Positions 35,609 through 46,335 are shown, counted from the stretch's first letter. The stretch: 64,000 nucleotides of DNA from Apostichopus japonicus (GCF_037975245.1 NC_092564.1:22111984-22175983), one strand, 5' to 3'. Numbers and translations are program-made. The notes: generated from the letters alone by a model not told the origin.

Positions 35609-36623
35609 TGACCAAACACACATGCCTGAAAAGAGAAACGTATTCCAACCCAACCCAGGAAGATATAATGGTTTCAGACAACTTCTCTTGTAGCTATGTT
35701 AAACTCAGAAATGCATTATACGTGTTCCAATTTCATCGGAATGTATTTCGAATTCCCGGGATCCAGGGACAAAACACCTGGAACACTTAGCATTTTCTTA
35801 GCGTAATATTACGGATATAAAGGAAATCTTGATGCAAGGGAGAATGTTGCAGTTTTTAGTAACAGACGAACGTCGGTCACTAGTAAACAACGCGATATAA
35901 TCAACACCTGTGACCTGCTGAACCATATGGTAGCTTGACAACTTTGAAATGTGAACGATGTATTTCTTTACAATAATCAGTCATTTATTTAAAAAAAATG
36001 TGAAATCAAAACTTCGAATATTTTACTTTAACGAGAGAATTTGGTAAACGCATAAAATGCATGACTAGCTCTGACAGTCCGACTTTTTCTCTGAAGTCAG
36101 TTAAACAGGTCAGTCAAGCTTGGTGTTTCTTAGATTAGGATCAAGTCAACTGTAATATTTTAATTGTCGCACCTGCATTACTCAAATTTTTATAACCTCA
36201 AAGTTGACAAGTAGAAAAAATAATACAATTTGTCCGTAGACGTATACATAGTAGCTTTGTCGGTATACGATGTAGCTGCCGGATATGACGATTTATGACG
36301 GCGAATTTTTTTATATCTAAAAAGGCCTCCTAGATCGTTGGAAATGACACTTCCCAGGCCTTCTAAGCTGCTCTAAAGTTTTCTTAACATCCTTTATTTT
36401 GAGATCTCATGTCTTGATATGGTCATCAAATAGTTTAGTGAAATAGAAGGGGAAAAAACAGTCTGGTAAGTTACTTTGAAATATCATATCATATCTTTTG
36501 TGAGTTTGACACCGGCGTTGACATTTTTTCGACAAATCTGCAAATTGAGCGTGGAAAATATATAAGGAAAGATTGACTGGGCTCTCGGGCAGGTAACATA
36601 CTGAAATGACCGAACTATATGTC
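35609..36623. other. No gene recognised; partial module at 36316-36366
   Basis: AT-rich DNA. The minus strand of 36316-36366 carries the first half of the module (gggaagtgtcatttccaacg, atctaggaggcc), without the second hairpin. Confidence 0.55.
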
Positions 36624-36793
36624 CAAGGGCGGCGGAAGCACTTTTAATCTGGGGGGGGGGCACCGACTTCGAAGGGCACTTTGCAGAAATTCGATTTGAC
36701 TGATGCAGCCTGATATTTAGTACCTTTTATAACTCTTATTGTATTATCTTAGTTGCGTATACACATCACTCCGTTAACGCCCCCCCCCCCCCC

Positions 36794-37188
36794 CAGTGGC
36801 GGAGCTAGGGGTATTGGTCGGAGGCGATAATGGTCTGTAGGGGCGCTTTCGACACTATCTAAGCGGAGCGCCAGCATAGGTTGGCGCGGAGCGTACAGAA
36901 AATTTTTGAGTAAAGATACTCCCTAGATCGCCGGAAATGACCCTTTTCGGGCCTTTCTAATTTGCAGATAAACGAAGAATAAATAGGTGTCATCGCCATT
37001 TTGTCAGAAAATTACACCAACAAAATGTAAAAAATGTCAATAGGCATTTGAGAGCGCAATAGAAAAGTCAATAATCGCGAATAAGTAAAAAGTGGTAAAA
37101 AGCTGAAAAGGGCCCCAGCAGTCCATTTGAGTCCGTCAGGGGGGGGGGGGGAATCCGCCCCTCTGACTGTATGGACGCTTCGCCACTG
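36794..37188 (-). mobile_element. 395-bp hAT-like MITE (nested)
   Basis: Starts cagtggcggagctagg and ends cttcgccactg, inserted in a C run so that both flanks are cccccccc. A reverse-oriented relative is at 53905-54281. The minus strand carries module copy 6. Confidence 0.8.
36854..36952 (-). repeat. Dual-hairpin module, copy 6
   Basis: Reverse orientation: actatctaagcggagcgcca, gcataggttggcgcggagcg, then ccggaaatgacccttttcgg. Confidence 0.88.
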
Positions 37189-37748
37189 CCCCCCCCCCCC
37201 TCAAGGAAATAATGCAGCACTGCAATATCCAATGTGCAAATTGGGAAACAAGGAACAAGTTTTCTTTCGAGACAAAATGAGGTGAAATCATTATACAGTC
37301 CAAGTCCCTGCACACGCGATCGATACATGCATGAAAGCAAATGAAATATGTCAAAATACGAAAGGATGGGGTAGGTTATGGGATATTAAAACTATACTCA
37401 TTTTTCATAGTAGGCTATAAATGGCTTCTGCTTATTACAAAGTCACAATGTAATAGAGCAATGAATTTTTGGAAATGTATTAGGATTTTTTTGACAAATT
37501 GAATATGCATAATGGCACTCACCGAGTTTGACCCACAGAAATTCAATAATACTTTTAAATTAGGATTAGATCTCTTACTGAAATATCGCTGACCTAATAA
37601 GGTGATCAAGAGTACAATTTTTTATGTAGAAAAAGGGCACATTTTTAACCTGAGGAAAAGTGGGGGGCACGTTCCCCTTGTGCCCCCCCCCGGTTCCGCC
37701 GCCCTTGTATATGTCAAACTGACATGAAAGATTGCGTGTGAAATATTA

Positions 37749-37943
37749 TTAGGGTGATAGACTGATTGGCCGGTAGTTCTCAGCGATAGTATTGTCTCCT
37801 TTCTTGAATTTTTTTTTTAGCGGTTTTAATAGCATCAGGGATTCAGGGTACGTCCCAGAAGTGAAAACCAGATTGAAAATGTAACGAGGCAATCGAGGCA
37901 ATGACGCGAGCAATGATGTGAGAAACCTGTATGATGTCAGCAT
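37749..37943 (-). pseudogene. LINE reverse transcriptase fragment
   Basis: The minus-strand frame contains FTSGTYPESLMLLKPLKK, then KKGDNTIAENYRPISLSP. This is the start of the reverse transcriptase domain of Jockey/CR1-type LINEs ('G.YP..LK.A.V.P..KKGD....NYRPISLLP'). The rest is absent; the hAT-like element at 36624-37707 lies just beyond its 3' side. Confidence 0.75.
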
Positions 37944-38006
37944 TTTTTACCTTTTAACATCTTCTTTGGCATTCCAGTACTGGAAACCACCTTTCTATAA
38001 GGGTAT

Positions 38007-39104
38007 TGTTACGTTGGAATGCGAGAGGTCTCGATAACTAATTTTTAACGAGACACAAGCCTGGGTTCGTTTCCGTAAGGAACACAGACAAATTGACGAG
38101 TCTAGAGATTTTAAATGAAAACGTAAACTATATTGAACAATGGATTTCGAACCAACAACAACAAGTGGTAATTACAAATATATAGAAAATTACTCACAAA
38201 CTTAACAAGATAGGATACACTTTAAAACACGCTGGTCTCTTCCAACGGCGATATCCCACAGCGGCCACGACCTCGATGACGACGATTCTCGGTCCGTTGT
38301 ACCGCGAAATTCACTGGTCCTCGACGAAGTTTCTCGCGATCCCAGAAACAGCAGTCACCTTCTTTCCGGCGATGCTCCAAAATAGAAGACGGACTTCCAG
38401 CCACAATAGAGTGAAGCACAAGTCGAACTTCTCGCCGACTAAATATTACCAGAGTCAGTCCAAAATCGGCTTTATAGCCACTAACTCCTGGCGTAACGAA
38501 CTTCCTCAACGGAGACAGAAATTCTTCACCTTCTCCGAAATAAACACTGGAAAACTGTACTTTCACAGCAAAGTCCTCTTCAAACTTCTGAATGGAAGTG
38601 TAGAATCAATCTTGGTATCGATATCTCAATCCTTCAGAAACTACTGGTAGTTGAGCACTGACGATATATAGTAGAATGGGTTAATATTTGTCGTCGCTTG
38701 TATTCGTTCAGAAACTGAGAAACTCTCCGATCTGGGCGGGTTTTTATACGATTCGCCATGTCAAGAATCATCTAGATCTCTCTCGATACACCTGAGTAAC
38801 AACGCGACCCGGTTTCTCTATTCTTGGAAGTCCTTTGCATCGCTCGCGAATATTCCAGAGAATCCACGAAGATTTGTACAGCTTACACGCGATCTCACGT
38901 AAACCGACGTTAACCCGAGACCAGCGTGTCATCATAAGGAATATACCAGAACAATCGTGTATTATAACATTCTGACACGGTAACCCGACCTAATTTCTCA
39001 AATACTGATTTATCACGTAGGCAATTTTAAATACTTTCCACATTATAACATTAGGTTTCTCACTAGCAGTGACTAGCGTTAGGCTACAATGGGCCCTCGT
39101 AACA
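38007..39104. mobile_element. Solo LTR (probably Gypsy-type)
   Basis: The segment begins TGTTACG and ends CGTAACA, flanked by the 4-bp duplication gtat (38003-38006 and 39105-39108). TG...CA ends with a 4-5 bp duplication fit an LTR of about 1.1 kb left by recombination. No internal retroviral-type coding sequence is present. The 124- and 114-residue opposed open frames inside match no family I recognise. Confidence 0.7.
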
Positions 39105-39189
39105 GTATAGTATAGCTTACTAGCTTGTTTGATAAGTTAATGCGCACTGGCTACATGATCCTGATTGGCTGTTTTTATTAGTATTTATT

Positions 39190-39489
39190 CAGGCGCGTAG
39201 CGATGAATTTGCCAAGGTAGGGGCGAACCTGTAGGCAAATTATCAGAGCCGTAGATTCGCCATTGGAAACTATCTAAGCGTAGCGCCACCATAAGTTGGC
39301 GCGAAGCGTACAAGGAAATTTTGGATGAAAATGCCTCCCAGATCGCTGGAAATGGCACTTCCCGGGCCTTGCAAGTTGCATCTTAAGCATTTTCTATTTT
39401 GATATTACTAGTGATATCATAAAAACGTACATAACAATATGCACAAGGGGGGGGGGGGGGGGGGGGGGCGGTCGCCGGCTACGCGCCTG
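39190..39489 (-). mobile_element. 300-bp hAT-like MITE
   Basis: Ends caggcgcgtagc and the complement of gctacgcgcctg, with perfect 8-bp duplication tatttatt (39182-39189, 39490-39497). It has module copy 7 in reverse and a 20-base G run (about 39447-39468). A relative occupies about 53300-53549. Confidence 0.93.
39269..39367 (-). repeat. Dual-hairpin module, copy 7
   Basis: Reverse orientation: actatctaagcgtagcgcca, ccataagttggcgcgaagcg, then gatcgctggaaatggcactt. Confidence 0.9.
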
Positions 39490-39619
39490 TATTTATTAGA
39501 GCAGGAATTATATAATTCGACGGTCGTTATGCATGCGTTTTCAGTACAGTACGACTACTGTAGATGTCTTCTCGGCCTATGCGCTATATGTCACGTCAGG
39601 TTTTTCAGCAACTATATGT

Positions 39620-39831
39620 AGCCTACTGCCGGTCCGCGGTCGAAGGTCGTTCATGAGTGGTCATCGTGGAGATTCGAGACCATTCAGACCAATGAAATAT
39701 TTTCCGCACATGTAATTTCTTTTCGACACCCAAAATCCCAGTGGGAGGGCGGCTGGGGGAGACAAGCTTTCATGGGGGGGGGCTGTCGCTATGTCGCTCC
39801 CACGCCCCCCCCCCCCGTGGCTACGCCACTG
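39620..39831. mobile_element. Truncated hAT-like element, relative of 10765-11689
   Basis: The minus strand is close to 10765-10935 (cgaccattcagaccaatg, acacccaaaatcccagtggg) and the right end is ggctacgccactg at 39831. The left part diverges near 39620 and no left end was found. It interrupts the 3' side of the minus-strand Penelope-like element. Confidence 0.65.
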
Positions 39832-39837
39832 CCAGGA

Positions 39838-41515
39838 AGTGTACGCCATGTCCAGGAAATCTGCAGTAAATTTGATAGTGTGATGAAACGAGTTTATGTC
39901 ATCAATGAAGAGTTTTAGATTTGCCTCGCCATGGGTCCATATCATGAAGATATCGTCAATGAAACGTAACCACGTGTGTGGCTTCAAGTTTTGTCGAAAT
40001 CTTTCTAGAGGTTTCCAATAAAGATGTTTGCAAAAGACGGTGCCATATTGGTACCCATTGCGGTGCCATGAATTTAGAGGTAGTGATTGTTGCCAAATAC
40101 CAGATTATTGTTGGTCAAGATAAGTTGCATTAATTCGGCCAATTCTTTCTTCGTGGGGGTTTTGCCACGTTTCGGTTTGAATGCATTTGTGCAGGCCGAA
40201 ATGTCCTCTTCGTTTGGGATATTTGTGTCTAACGAAGACACATCCAAGGTAACTAACAGAGTTGATAAGGGAAGATTTTTTATTTCCCCAATTTTCCGGA
40301 TGAAATCCGTAGTGTCCTGCACATAGGACGGTAGGGCCGAAACAAGAGGTTGGATGAGGAGATCCACGAACTTGGAAATTTTTCAGTCGCTGTACCATTA
40401 CCCGATATTATGGGTCTCCCGGGATTGCCTTCTTTGTGAATTTTAGGCAGAAAATAAAAGCGACCAGGTTTTGGGTCGTTTTCCAGGAGGTTTTGGCCAA
40501 ACTTGCGGTCAATGGAACCGTTAGAGACTATCTTTTGGATGACTCTTTTCACGTTTTGTGTGATTTCTTGAGTAGGATCAGAATCTAGGAGTTTGTAGTG
40601 TTGAGGGTTGCCGAGTAGTCTGTTTGCTTCCTCTCTGTAGAATTGTTTGCCCATAGCGACAATTGCAGAACCCTTGTCGGCTGGCTTGATGACAATGTCA
40701 TCGCGCTTCCGGAGTTCGTGAATGGCCTGTCTCTCAGTTTTGTTGAGATTGTCGCGAAAGTCTGGGGCGGAGGTCTGTGTTTTAACATCCTCTTCAATGG
40801 CCGAAATAAATGATTCAAGAGGCGCACAATGGGCCTTGGGTGGATTCCAAGAGCTTTTTGGCTTAAAATTGGAATGCAAGTCGTTGCTTTGTTGCGTGGT
40901 GTTATTGCCATTTTCGTCGGCAAAAAATTCACGGAGACGTAAGCGTATAGATAGAACAGATTTAGGTCAAGAGAAAGTTTCAGAGTTAACTTGCCGTGGT
41001 TTAGGGCAAAAATTTAGACCAGTAGGTTTGTTTCTCCTGCCGAGAGTTGGCAATCAATGGTAACAACTGCACTTTTGGTGGTGTTGCATGCGGTCTGTAT
41101 CTCTTTCCGACGGAATCTGCGAGACCTGGTTCTTTTTGAGGTTTCAAGTTGATTTCACCAGAGGACTTAACTCTTTGGGTGACATTATCCCTCTTCAATT
41201 TGTGACATTGTCTTGAAGCTAGGGTATGTGAGAGGTTCAAGCAAATTTTGGAGATGGAGTCAAGCTTTCTTTCGAACTCGTTCTTGGGGAGTTCTTTTTG
41301 CAGTTTTCTGGTTTTGGAATCAATTTGCTGGCTAAGTTCGTGAATGGTTTTGCGACAAATACTTATTTGCACAGCCATTAATTCAAGCGAAGCATTCTTA
41401 AGGATTCCTTTCCAATTGGCAAAGCTGTCGCTATCAGAAAGTGGTAAACCAGCACGGACCTTGATTTTAAGTCCTTTTGGTACCGTTTTGTTTTTACAGT
41501 ATAGTCTGTAGTTGT
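39838..41515 (-). pseudogene. Penelope-like element, reverse transcriptase (minus copy)
   Basis: Read from 41515 downward, frame-shifted pieces give an N-terminal region (41001-41378), then the frame 40280-40879 with IKPADKGSAIVAMGKQFYR and GRFYFLPKIHKEGNPGRPI. LVTLDVSSLDTNIPNEEDI (40074-40367) and LRFIDDIFMIWTHGE (39661-39987) follow. 'KPADKG', 'LPKIHK...GRPI', 'DV..L.TNIP' and 'FIDDIF' (catalytic DD) are the ordered motifs of Penelope-like reverse transcriptases, which prime from DNA ends. Several frame breaks occur and the GIY-YIG end is lost to an insertion at 39831. Confidence 0.88.
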
Positions 41516-41529
41516 AGCTGTATTCTGGT

Positions 41530-42173
41530 AACCATGGATGTTTCTGCCCTGTACACCAATATCCCCCATAGCGAAGGTGTCCTGGCTTGCAATAAGATGA
41601 TGGCGTCTAATGATGTCACCCAACATGATGAGATCTCGCAGCTCATTAAGTTTATACTGGAGCATAATAATTTTACCTTCAATGGTCGTCATTATCTGCA
41701 AACCAAAGGCACAGCCATGGGTACCCGAATGGCCCCCTCATATGCTAATATTTTTATGTACTACCTAGAACAAGAATTACTTTCTTCATCCTCTTACAAA
41801 CCATGTCTCTATGTACGATATATTGATGATATTTTTATGTTATGGGATAAGGGCGAACAAGAACTTGACAACTTTTTTCACGTTTGCCAATGATTTTCAC
41901 GATTCCATAAAGTTTACCACCGAACGGTCCACTAAGCAAATCCCCTTCCTCGACGTACTCGTCATGATCGATGATCACAAAATAGAGACATCGGTGTGTG
42001 CCAAACCCACTGATAGGCACTCTTATCTCCACTTTAATAGTTTTCATCCCCGCCACACCAAAAATTCCATTGTCTACAGCCAGTTACTCAGATACCGGCG
42101 TATCTGTTCACATGACCAAACTTTTCTCAATAAGGCCATTGAACTGTTTGAGTTTTTCCTTCAAAGGGGATAC
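41530..42173 (+). pseudogene. Penelope-like element, reverse transcriptase (plus copy, 5'-truncated)
   Basis: Starts within the domain at VTMDVSALYTNIPHSEGVL. It continues with GTAMGTRMAPSYANIFMYYL and RYIDDIFMLWDKGEQ, then in another frame KQIPFLDVLVMI and KPTDRHSYLHFNSFHPRHTK. The frame shifts near 41870. It is cut at 42173 by a 1.9-kb insertion and resumes at 44063. It is head to head with the minus copy, from which it is separated by about 15 bp. Confidence 0.9.
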
Positions 42174-42369
42174 CAGGGGCGGATCCAGGGGGGGGGGGGC
42201 CCGGGGGGCCCGGGCCCCCCTTTTTGAAAATCCTGATTTTTTTTAATTTTTTTTTTACCGCGTTCGAGGGAAAGGGCCCCATGCGTGATCAGTGGCGTAG
42301 CTACGGAGGGCCTGAAATTGCAGACATGAGATCCATATTTTCAGGCTAGGTACATGCTGCTTAGAATAC

Positions 42370-42466
42370 TCGGGAAGTGCCGTTTCCGGCCATCTGGGGG
42401 TTTGTAAAGCCAAAAATTTTCTTGTACGCTCCGCGCCAACCGATGATGGCGCTCCGCTTAGATAGT
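42370..42466 (+). repeat. Dual-hairpin module, copy 8
   Basis: Nearly identical to copy 4: ctcgggaagtgccgtttccg, gtacgctccgcgccaaccga, tgatggcgctccgcttagat, agt. Confidence 0.92.
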
Positions 42467-42829
42467 CTTACGTTCAGGCGCGGCTGGACCAGTCAGACCC
42501 CCCCCCCCTGTCACAAATCCTGCATCAGCCCCTGATATGTCATTGAATATTCCACAAAACAACTTTTTATGTCCACGAAACTGTCGAAAAACATGATTTT
42601 CACTACTGGTAGAGATATAAAATATTGGGAATTCTAAATTTCCTGCAAACATGCGGCTGTGCCTGTTCAATACTCACTACTGTATCGCCTTAAAAAATGA
42701 TGAGTGGAAATAGTTTCTCCAGGACCGTATCGTATCGTGGGTATCGAGTGCGTCTGATATACGAACGTACGTAGTAGTACGTATGTACGTACGTCTATGA
42801 TGATATGCACTGTACTGTACTGATAAAAA

Positions 42830-43000
42830 CATAGGTGAATTTCACTCCATGGGAGTGATCACTGAGCACATTCCGGTGTAAGAGTGAATTTCCACTCCAT
42901 TGGAGTAAATCTTAACTCCTAATAGAGTTATATTCACTCATATTAGGAGTGAGGGTTAACTCCAATAGAGTTAAATTTCACTCTTAATTTGAAGTGCGCC
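42830..43000. repeat. Cluster of CACTC/GAGTG and ACTCC/GGAGT words
   Basis: At least twelve short complementary words (cactcc, ggagtg, gagtgaa, ttcactc, aactcc, gagttaa) lie in 170 bp, alternating orientation. A simpler remnant is at 34970-35010. Confidence 0.75.
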
Positions 43001-43463
43001 GAGTGATCACTCCAATGGAATGAAATCCACTCATTTGTTTTTAGACTGTTGCTAGATATATGAAGAAGAAATTTACATACCAATACATGTTATCGGTCAT
43101 CGATTGGCACAAAAAGCCAGATTCTGATGACAGCTGCCTCAAGAAACCCAATAAATGGCCTAATAAGCACCGAGCCACCAATGTGGACCATTACCGAAAC
43201 ATCGATGCGTGTTAGTCTTCCACCCCCTTCCTCTAATGCTATTTAAGTCCACATGTGGGCATATCCTGCAAATCTACCGGTAGCCCACAGGGGTTTGAGT
43301 TGGGAGAAAGGCCTTGACAGCTTGAAACGACCAATGATGCCAACTTCCCTCAAGCTAAAAGTCTGGCTGAGTTGGCAAGGCCAGTCAGCATGAAAGAGAA
43401 AAAACTTTTTTGCATTTCTGTCACCAAAGTTGCACATCTTTTTGGTTGCTATTTTGCCTCACA

Positions 43464-43554
43464 GGTGCCATCTCCTGCGATCTGGGGGGTGCTGAAATCT
43501 CAAATTTTCTCTGTACGCTCCGCGCCAACCAAGGTGGCGCTCCGCTTAGATAGT
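43464..43554 (+). repeat. Dual-hairpin module, copy 9
   Basis: Close to copy 5 with the same shortened loop: acgctccgcgccaaccaagg, tggcgctccgcttagatagt. Confidence 0.9.
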
Positions 43555-44062
43555 AAACTCCGCCCCCCCCCACAAGAAAGAACAGCCCCCCATGGCCCCC
43601 ACTCAAAAAATCCTAGCTACGCCACTGTGCGTGTAATTTTCTGTAAAATAAATTTGCAAAAAGAGTACACCATCATTCTGATAAAGTGAAGGTGAGAGGG
43701 GCACTCTGACTGCATCAATAGTCTCCATCTGGAAGGGGGCATCCAAGATGAAATGGCCTGGAGTAGCCTGGTAAAAAGTAGTTTGCATCACCACCTACTC
43801 CCCAAAGACGTAAATCCCAGCTCATTGCTCGAAATTGCAAATATATGCCCGGCAAACCATGAATACATGATTTATTGGAAATAAATTTTACTCAAAACTT
43901 TCACGAAAAGTAGCACCAGATTGCACCGAGGACCTCCATATTTTGTGAAATTTTCCAAAGGGGAGGGGGGCACCCACTCCCCTTAGACCCCTCCCCCAGG
44001 ACGACAATTAGGCATTTCCCATCTGGGCCCCCCCCTTCGGCGAAATCCTGGATCCGCCACTG

Positions 44063-44830
44063 GATACCCATACCGTATACTTAACTTCCACCTCAAACGG
44101 GTTCTGTCTCTACAACGTTCTAGTCTCCTTACCTATCGTAAAAAATCTGTTTCAGATAGACTACCCCTCGTTGTCACCTACCACCCCTCCCTTCGCCCCC
44201 TTTTCAATGAAATCAAACAATCTTGGGGCACTCTAGGTTCGGACCCCACAATAGCTGAACTCTTCAAAGCCCCCCCCCCCCCCAGTCATAGCATATAGAC
44301 AACCCCGCAACATCCGCTCAGTGCTGGTTCGCACTAATCTCGCCCCACCCAGTAATGAACCTGACAGTGGTAACATCCCCTGTAACAAACCTAGATGCTT
44401 GGTGTGCACACACCTCGACCCCTCCCCCGCTTTCCTCCACCGGGTCTCAGGCACTACTCTGAGACCTGGTAGATTTGGTTGCGACTCAGCCAATGTCATC
44501 TACCTGCTGTATTGTTGCAAGTGCCCCCAGGTCACCTATATTGGCGAAACCAGCACAAAGTTCAGACTCCGCTTCAATAATCACAAACTAAGTATCCGCA
44601 ATAATAACCCAGGTTTCCCTGTTGCCGAACATTTTAATCTCCCCAATCACAACTTATCTGACCTCAAATTTGTCATTATACGGCTTCTTCAAAACCGCTC
44701 ATGAAAGAAGCAACCGGGAACTAAAAACCATCTTACGCCTCAATACACACAACAATGGGCTCAACAGGGATCTCTCTTTTATGAGCATACATGCTAAGCT
44801 AAATACAAATAAGGTCTAGTTTCTTCCATT
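44063..44830 (+). pseudogene. Penelope-like element, GIY-YIG endonuclease end (plus copy)
   Basis: After the insertion the host frame resumes (YPYRILNFHLKRVLSLQR), broken by a C run at about 44270-44283. The frame 44321-44704 contains PCNKPRCLVC, NVIYLLYCCKC and YIGETSTKFRLRFNNHKL. These are the cysteine linker and GIY-YIG nuclease core ('Y.LLYC..C....YIGET...F..R...H') characteristic of Penelope-like elements, where the nuclease nicks target DNA. A last shifted piece (44701-44819) reads ERSNRELKTILRLNTHNNGL. Confidence 0.9.
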
Positions 44831-44838
44831 TCATTAGC

Positions 44839-44880
44839 ACAACTGAAGAAGAGCCGTGTAAACGCTCGAAATATTTTGTT
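44839..44880 (+). ncRNA. Hammerhead-ribozyme-like motif at Penelope 3' end
   Basis: The core order CTGAAGA (44843-44849), a gagc/gctc stem (44851-44854, 44864-44867), then GAAA (44868-44871) resembles a minimal type I hammerhead. Short arms acaa (44839-44842) and ttgt (44876-44879) could form stem I. One extra A follows CTGAAGA and stem III would be only a base pair or so, so activity is doubtful. Hammerhead motifs are known in Penelope-like elements. Confidence 0.35.
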
Positions 44881-44983
44881 ACCTATTTAACGTTCTAAGT
44901 AATAAAGTTGGAAATGAAAGTATCATTTTTTTCCATTTTTTTCTTGTGGATATTCTTAACTTTCCAACACACGCCATCAGACA

Positions 44984-45029
<46 letters not shown>

Positions 45030-45039
45030 GTATATATAG

Positions 45040-45090
<51 letters not shown>
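44984..45090. repeat. TA microsatellite with tagtctg interruptions
   Basis: Two long (TA)n runs are separated by tagtctgtatatatagtctg. It lies at the 3' end of the Penelope-like copy. Confidence 0.95.
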
Positions 45091-45093
<3 letters not shown>

Positions 45094-45287
45094 GTTCAAA
45101 GTATCTCTTTCGAGATCCGGCTTGAATCACGAGTTGATTTCGAGTTGGTTAGCATCATGTTTGATCTCTAGAGTAAAGCAAAATATGTCACCAAAAACAG
45201 AACTAGTATTGTTCGATACAGGTGACAAACGCCTACAGTGGAATTACGACCTTCCTTACCGGTTTCGAACCTCTGGACATACAATCA

Positions 45288-45359
45288 GCGTCCATAGCCT
45301 AGTGGTTAGGGTGTCCGCGTACAGAGCGGAAGGCCCGTGGTTCGAATCCCGGTGGAGGC
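45288..45359 (+). tRNA. tRNA-like sequence, probable SINE head (Cys-ACA-like)
   Basis: The 72 nt can form a cloverleaf: acceptor gcgtcca/tggaggc (one mismatch), anticodon stem tccgc/gcgga with loop gtacaga (anticodon ACA), and a T arm with two mismatches. Box A (tagcctagtggt) and box B (ggttcgaatcc) are excellent. The weak T arm, the unusual anticodon and the trailing tail indicate a SINE or pseudo-tRNA rather than a working gene. Confidence 0.5.
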
Positions 45360-45402
45360 TGAAAGTTTCTTCACTGTTCTTGATTTTCCAACTCATTACG
45401 AT

Positions 45403-45406
45403 TTTC

Positions 45407-45456
<50 letters not shown>
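45403..45456. repeat. TA microsatellite
   Basis: A (TA)n run of about 45 bases at the end of the candidate SINE. Confidence 0.95.
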
Positions 45457-45457
<1 letters not shown>

Positions 45458-45459
45458 GC

Positions 45460-46011
45460 AGCTTGCCCGAATCATTTTCAAATTTTTGCCCGACAATTCC
45501 ATGATTTTCTTTATTTAGCATCATGATGCCCGAATATTTCCGTGTAACACCACCGTAAGCGCAGCTCATCTGGGCTACCACGCTTTTTGAACCATCGATT
45601 TCTAGTCAACTGTATACCTGGACATCCCCGACATGAGTGTTTATAAGAAACATTTTCTTTTTCATGGATGGTGGGGGGGGGGGGGGAGTGCCTACAAGCC
45701 TAGAAGTACAGGTTTATCATATTCTTTGCTATATTTTATACTTTTTTGTGAGACAAATTGCAGTCTCACCCGACACAGCGACATTATCCCGCCTACGTGT
45801 CGTTGAACAATGTATGTTTTTCTAGAGGTAGCTGAGTACTGTGTTAAAATAATAAATACGGTTACTAAATAGGAGCTTAAAAAATATACTGTCCTATTTT
45901 TCCCCTTCAAAGTGATGTTACCATTTTTTCTTCTTCTAATTGGCAAATTTGGGAAGTGTAAATTTCTAAAACGTGAGATTATAAAATAAATAATGTTTAG
46001 ATGCAACTTGC
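45460..46011. other. No gene recognised; G homopolymer
   Basis: Contains a run of about 16 G at 45671-45686. Open frames are unlike any family I know. Confidence 0.45.
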
Positions 46012-46114
46012 AAGGCCTCAGAAGTGCCGTTTCCGGCAATCTGAGAGGCATTTTTTGCCAAAAAATTTCTTGTACGCTACGCGCCAACTGATGGTGGCGC
46101 TCCGCTTAGATAGT
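46012..46114 (+). repeat. Dual-hairpin module, copy 10
   Basis: Reads gaagtgccgtttccggcaat, ttcttgtacgctacgcgcca, actgatggtggcgctccgct, tagatagt. The following gtacgcctatg (46169-46180) may be an element end. Confidence 0.9.
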
Positions 46115-46176
46115 GTCACGAGAACTTTCGGGCACAACAATTTCTGCCCCTCCAAACTGAAATGGTCCCGTACGCC

Positions 46177-46179
<3 letters not shown>

Positions 46180-46218
<39 letters not shown>

Positions 46219-46335
46219 CATGACGCATATGTGTGTATGGACGCCCTAAACAATTGTAAAATTGTGCTATTAAACCAACTGTGGCTGGTCTTGAACTCGA
46301 CCGAGTCGTCGGGCAACATGGCTTAGCCCAGGATC
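46180..46335. repeat. TA microsatellite plus dispersed repeat, copy 1
   Basis: After (TA)n (46181-46212) comes a block with attgtgctattaaaccaact, gtggctggtcttgaactcga and ccgagtcgtcgggcaacatg, repeated at 53215-53310. On the minus strand gagttcaagacc resembles an RNA polymerase III box B, so it may be SINE-derived. Confidence 0.6.

Larger units (their letters stand above)
36624..37707. mobile_element. hAT-like element with nested MITE
   Basis: Ends caagggcggcggaa and the complement of ttccgccgcccttg, with perfect 8-bp duplication tatatgtc (36616-36623, 37708-37715). It contains another element (36794-37188). No transposase. Confidence 0.92.
42290..43627 (+). mobile_element. hAT-like element with two modules (nested)
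   Basis: Ends cagtggcgtagcta and the complement of tagctacgccactg; flanks tgcgtgat (42282-42289) and tgcgtgta (43628-43635), 6 of 8 equal. It carries module copies 8 and 9, and a cluster of CACTC/GAGTG words (about 42830-43000). A word cagcccctg at 42534 marks a further insertion boundary, since 34858 shows the uninterrupted sequence around atatgtcattgaatattcc. Confidence 0.8.
42174..44062. mobile_element. Composite hAT-like insertion in the Penelope-like element
   Basis: Termini caggggcggatccagg and the complement of cctggatccgccactg. The flush flanking duplication is gatac (5 bp: 42169-42173 and 44063-44067). Removing it restores a continuous reading 'LQRG-YPYRI' in the host. Inside is the element at 42290-43627. 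G/C homopolymers lie near both ends. Confidence 0.85.
45288..45456 (+). mobile_element. Candidate tRNA-derived SINE
   Basis: The tRNA-like head is followed by gaaagtttcttcactgttct, tgattttccaact and a TA microsatellite. The tail ttcactgttctggattttcc recurs near 49160-49190 without the head, as expected for a truncated copy. Confidence 0.5.

Noticed and set aside
38222-38650. Opposed open frames of 114 and 124 residues
   Set aside because: They lie inside a solo LTR and resemble no known family.
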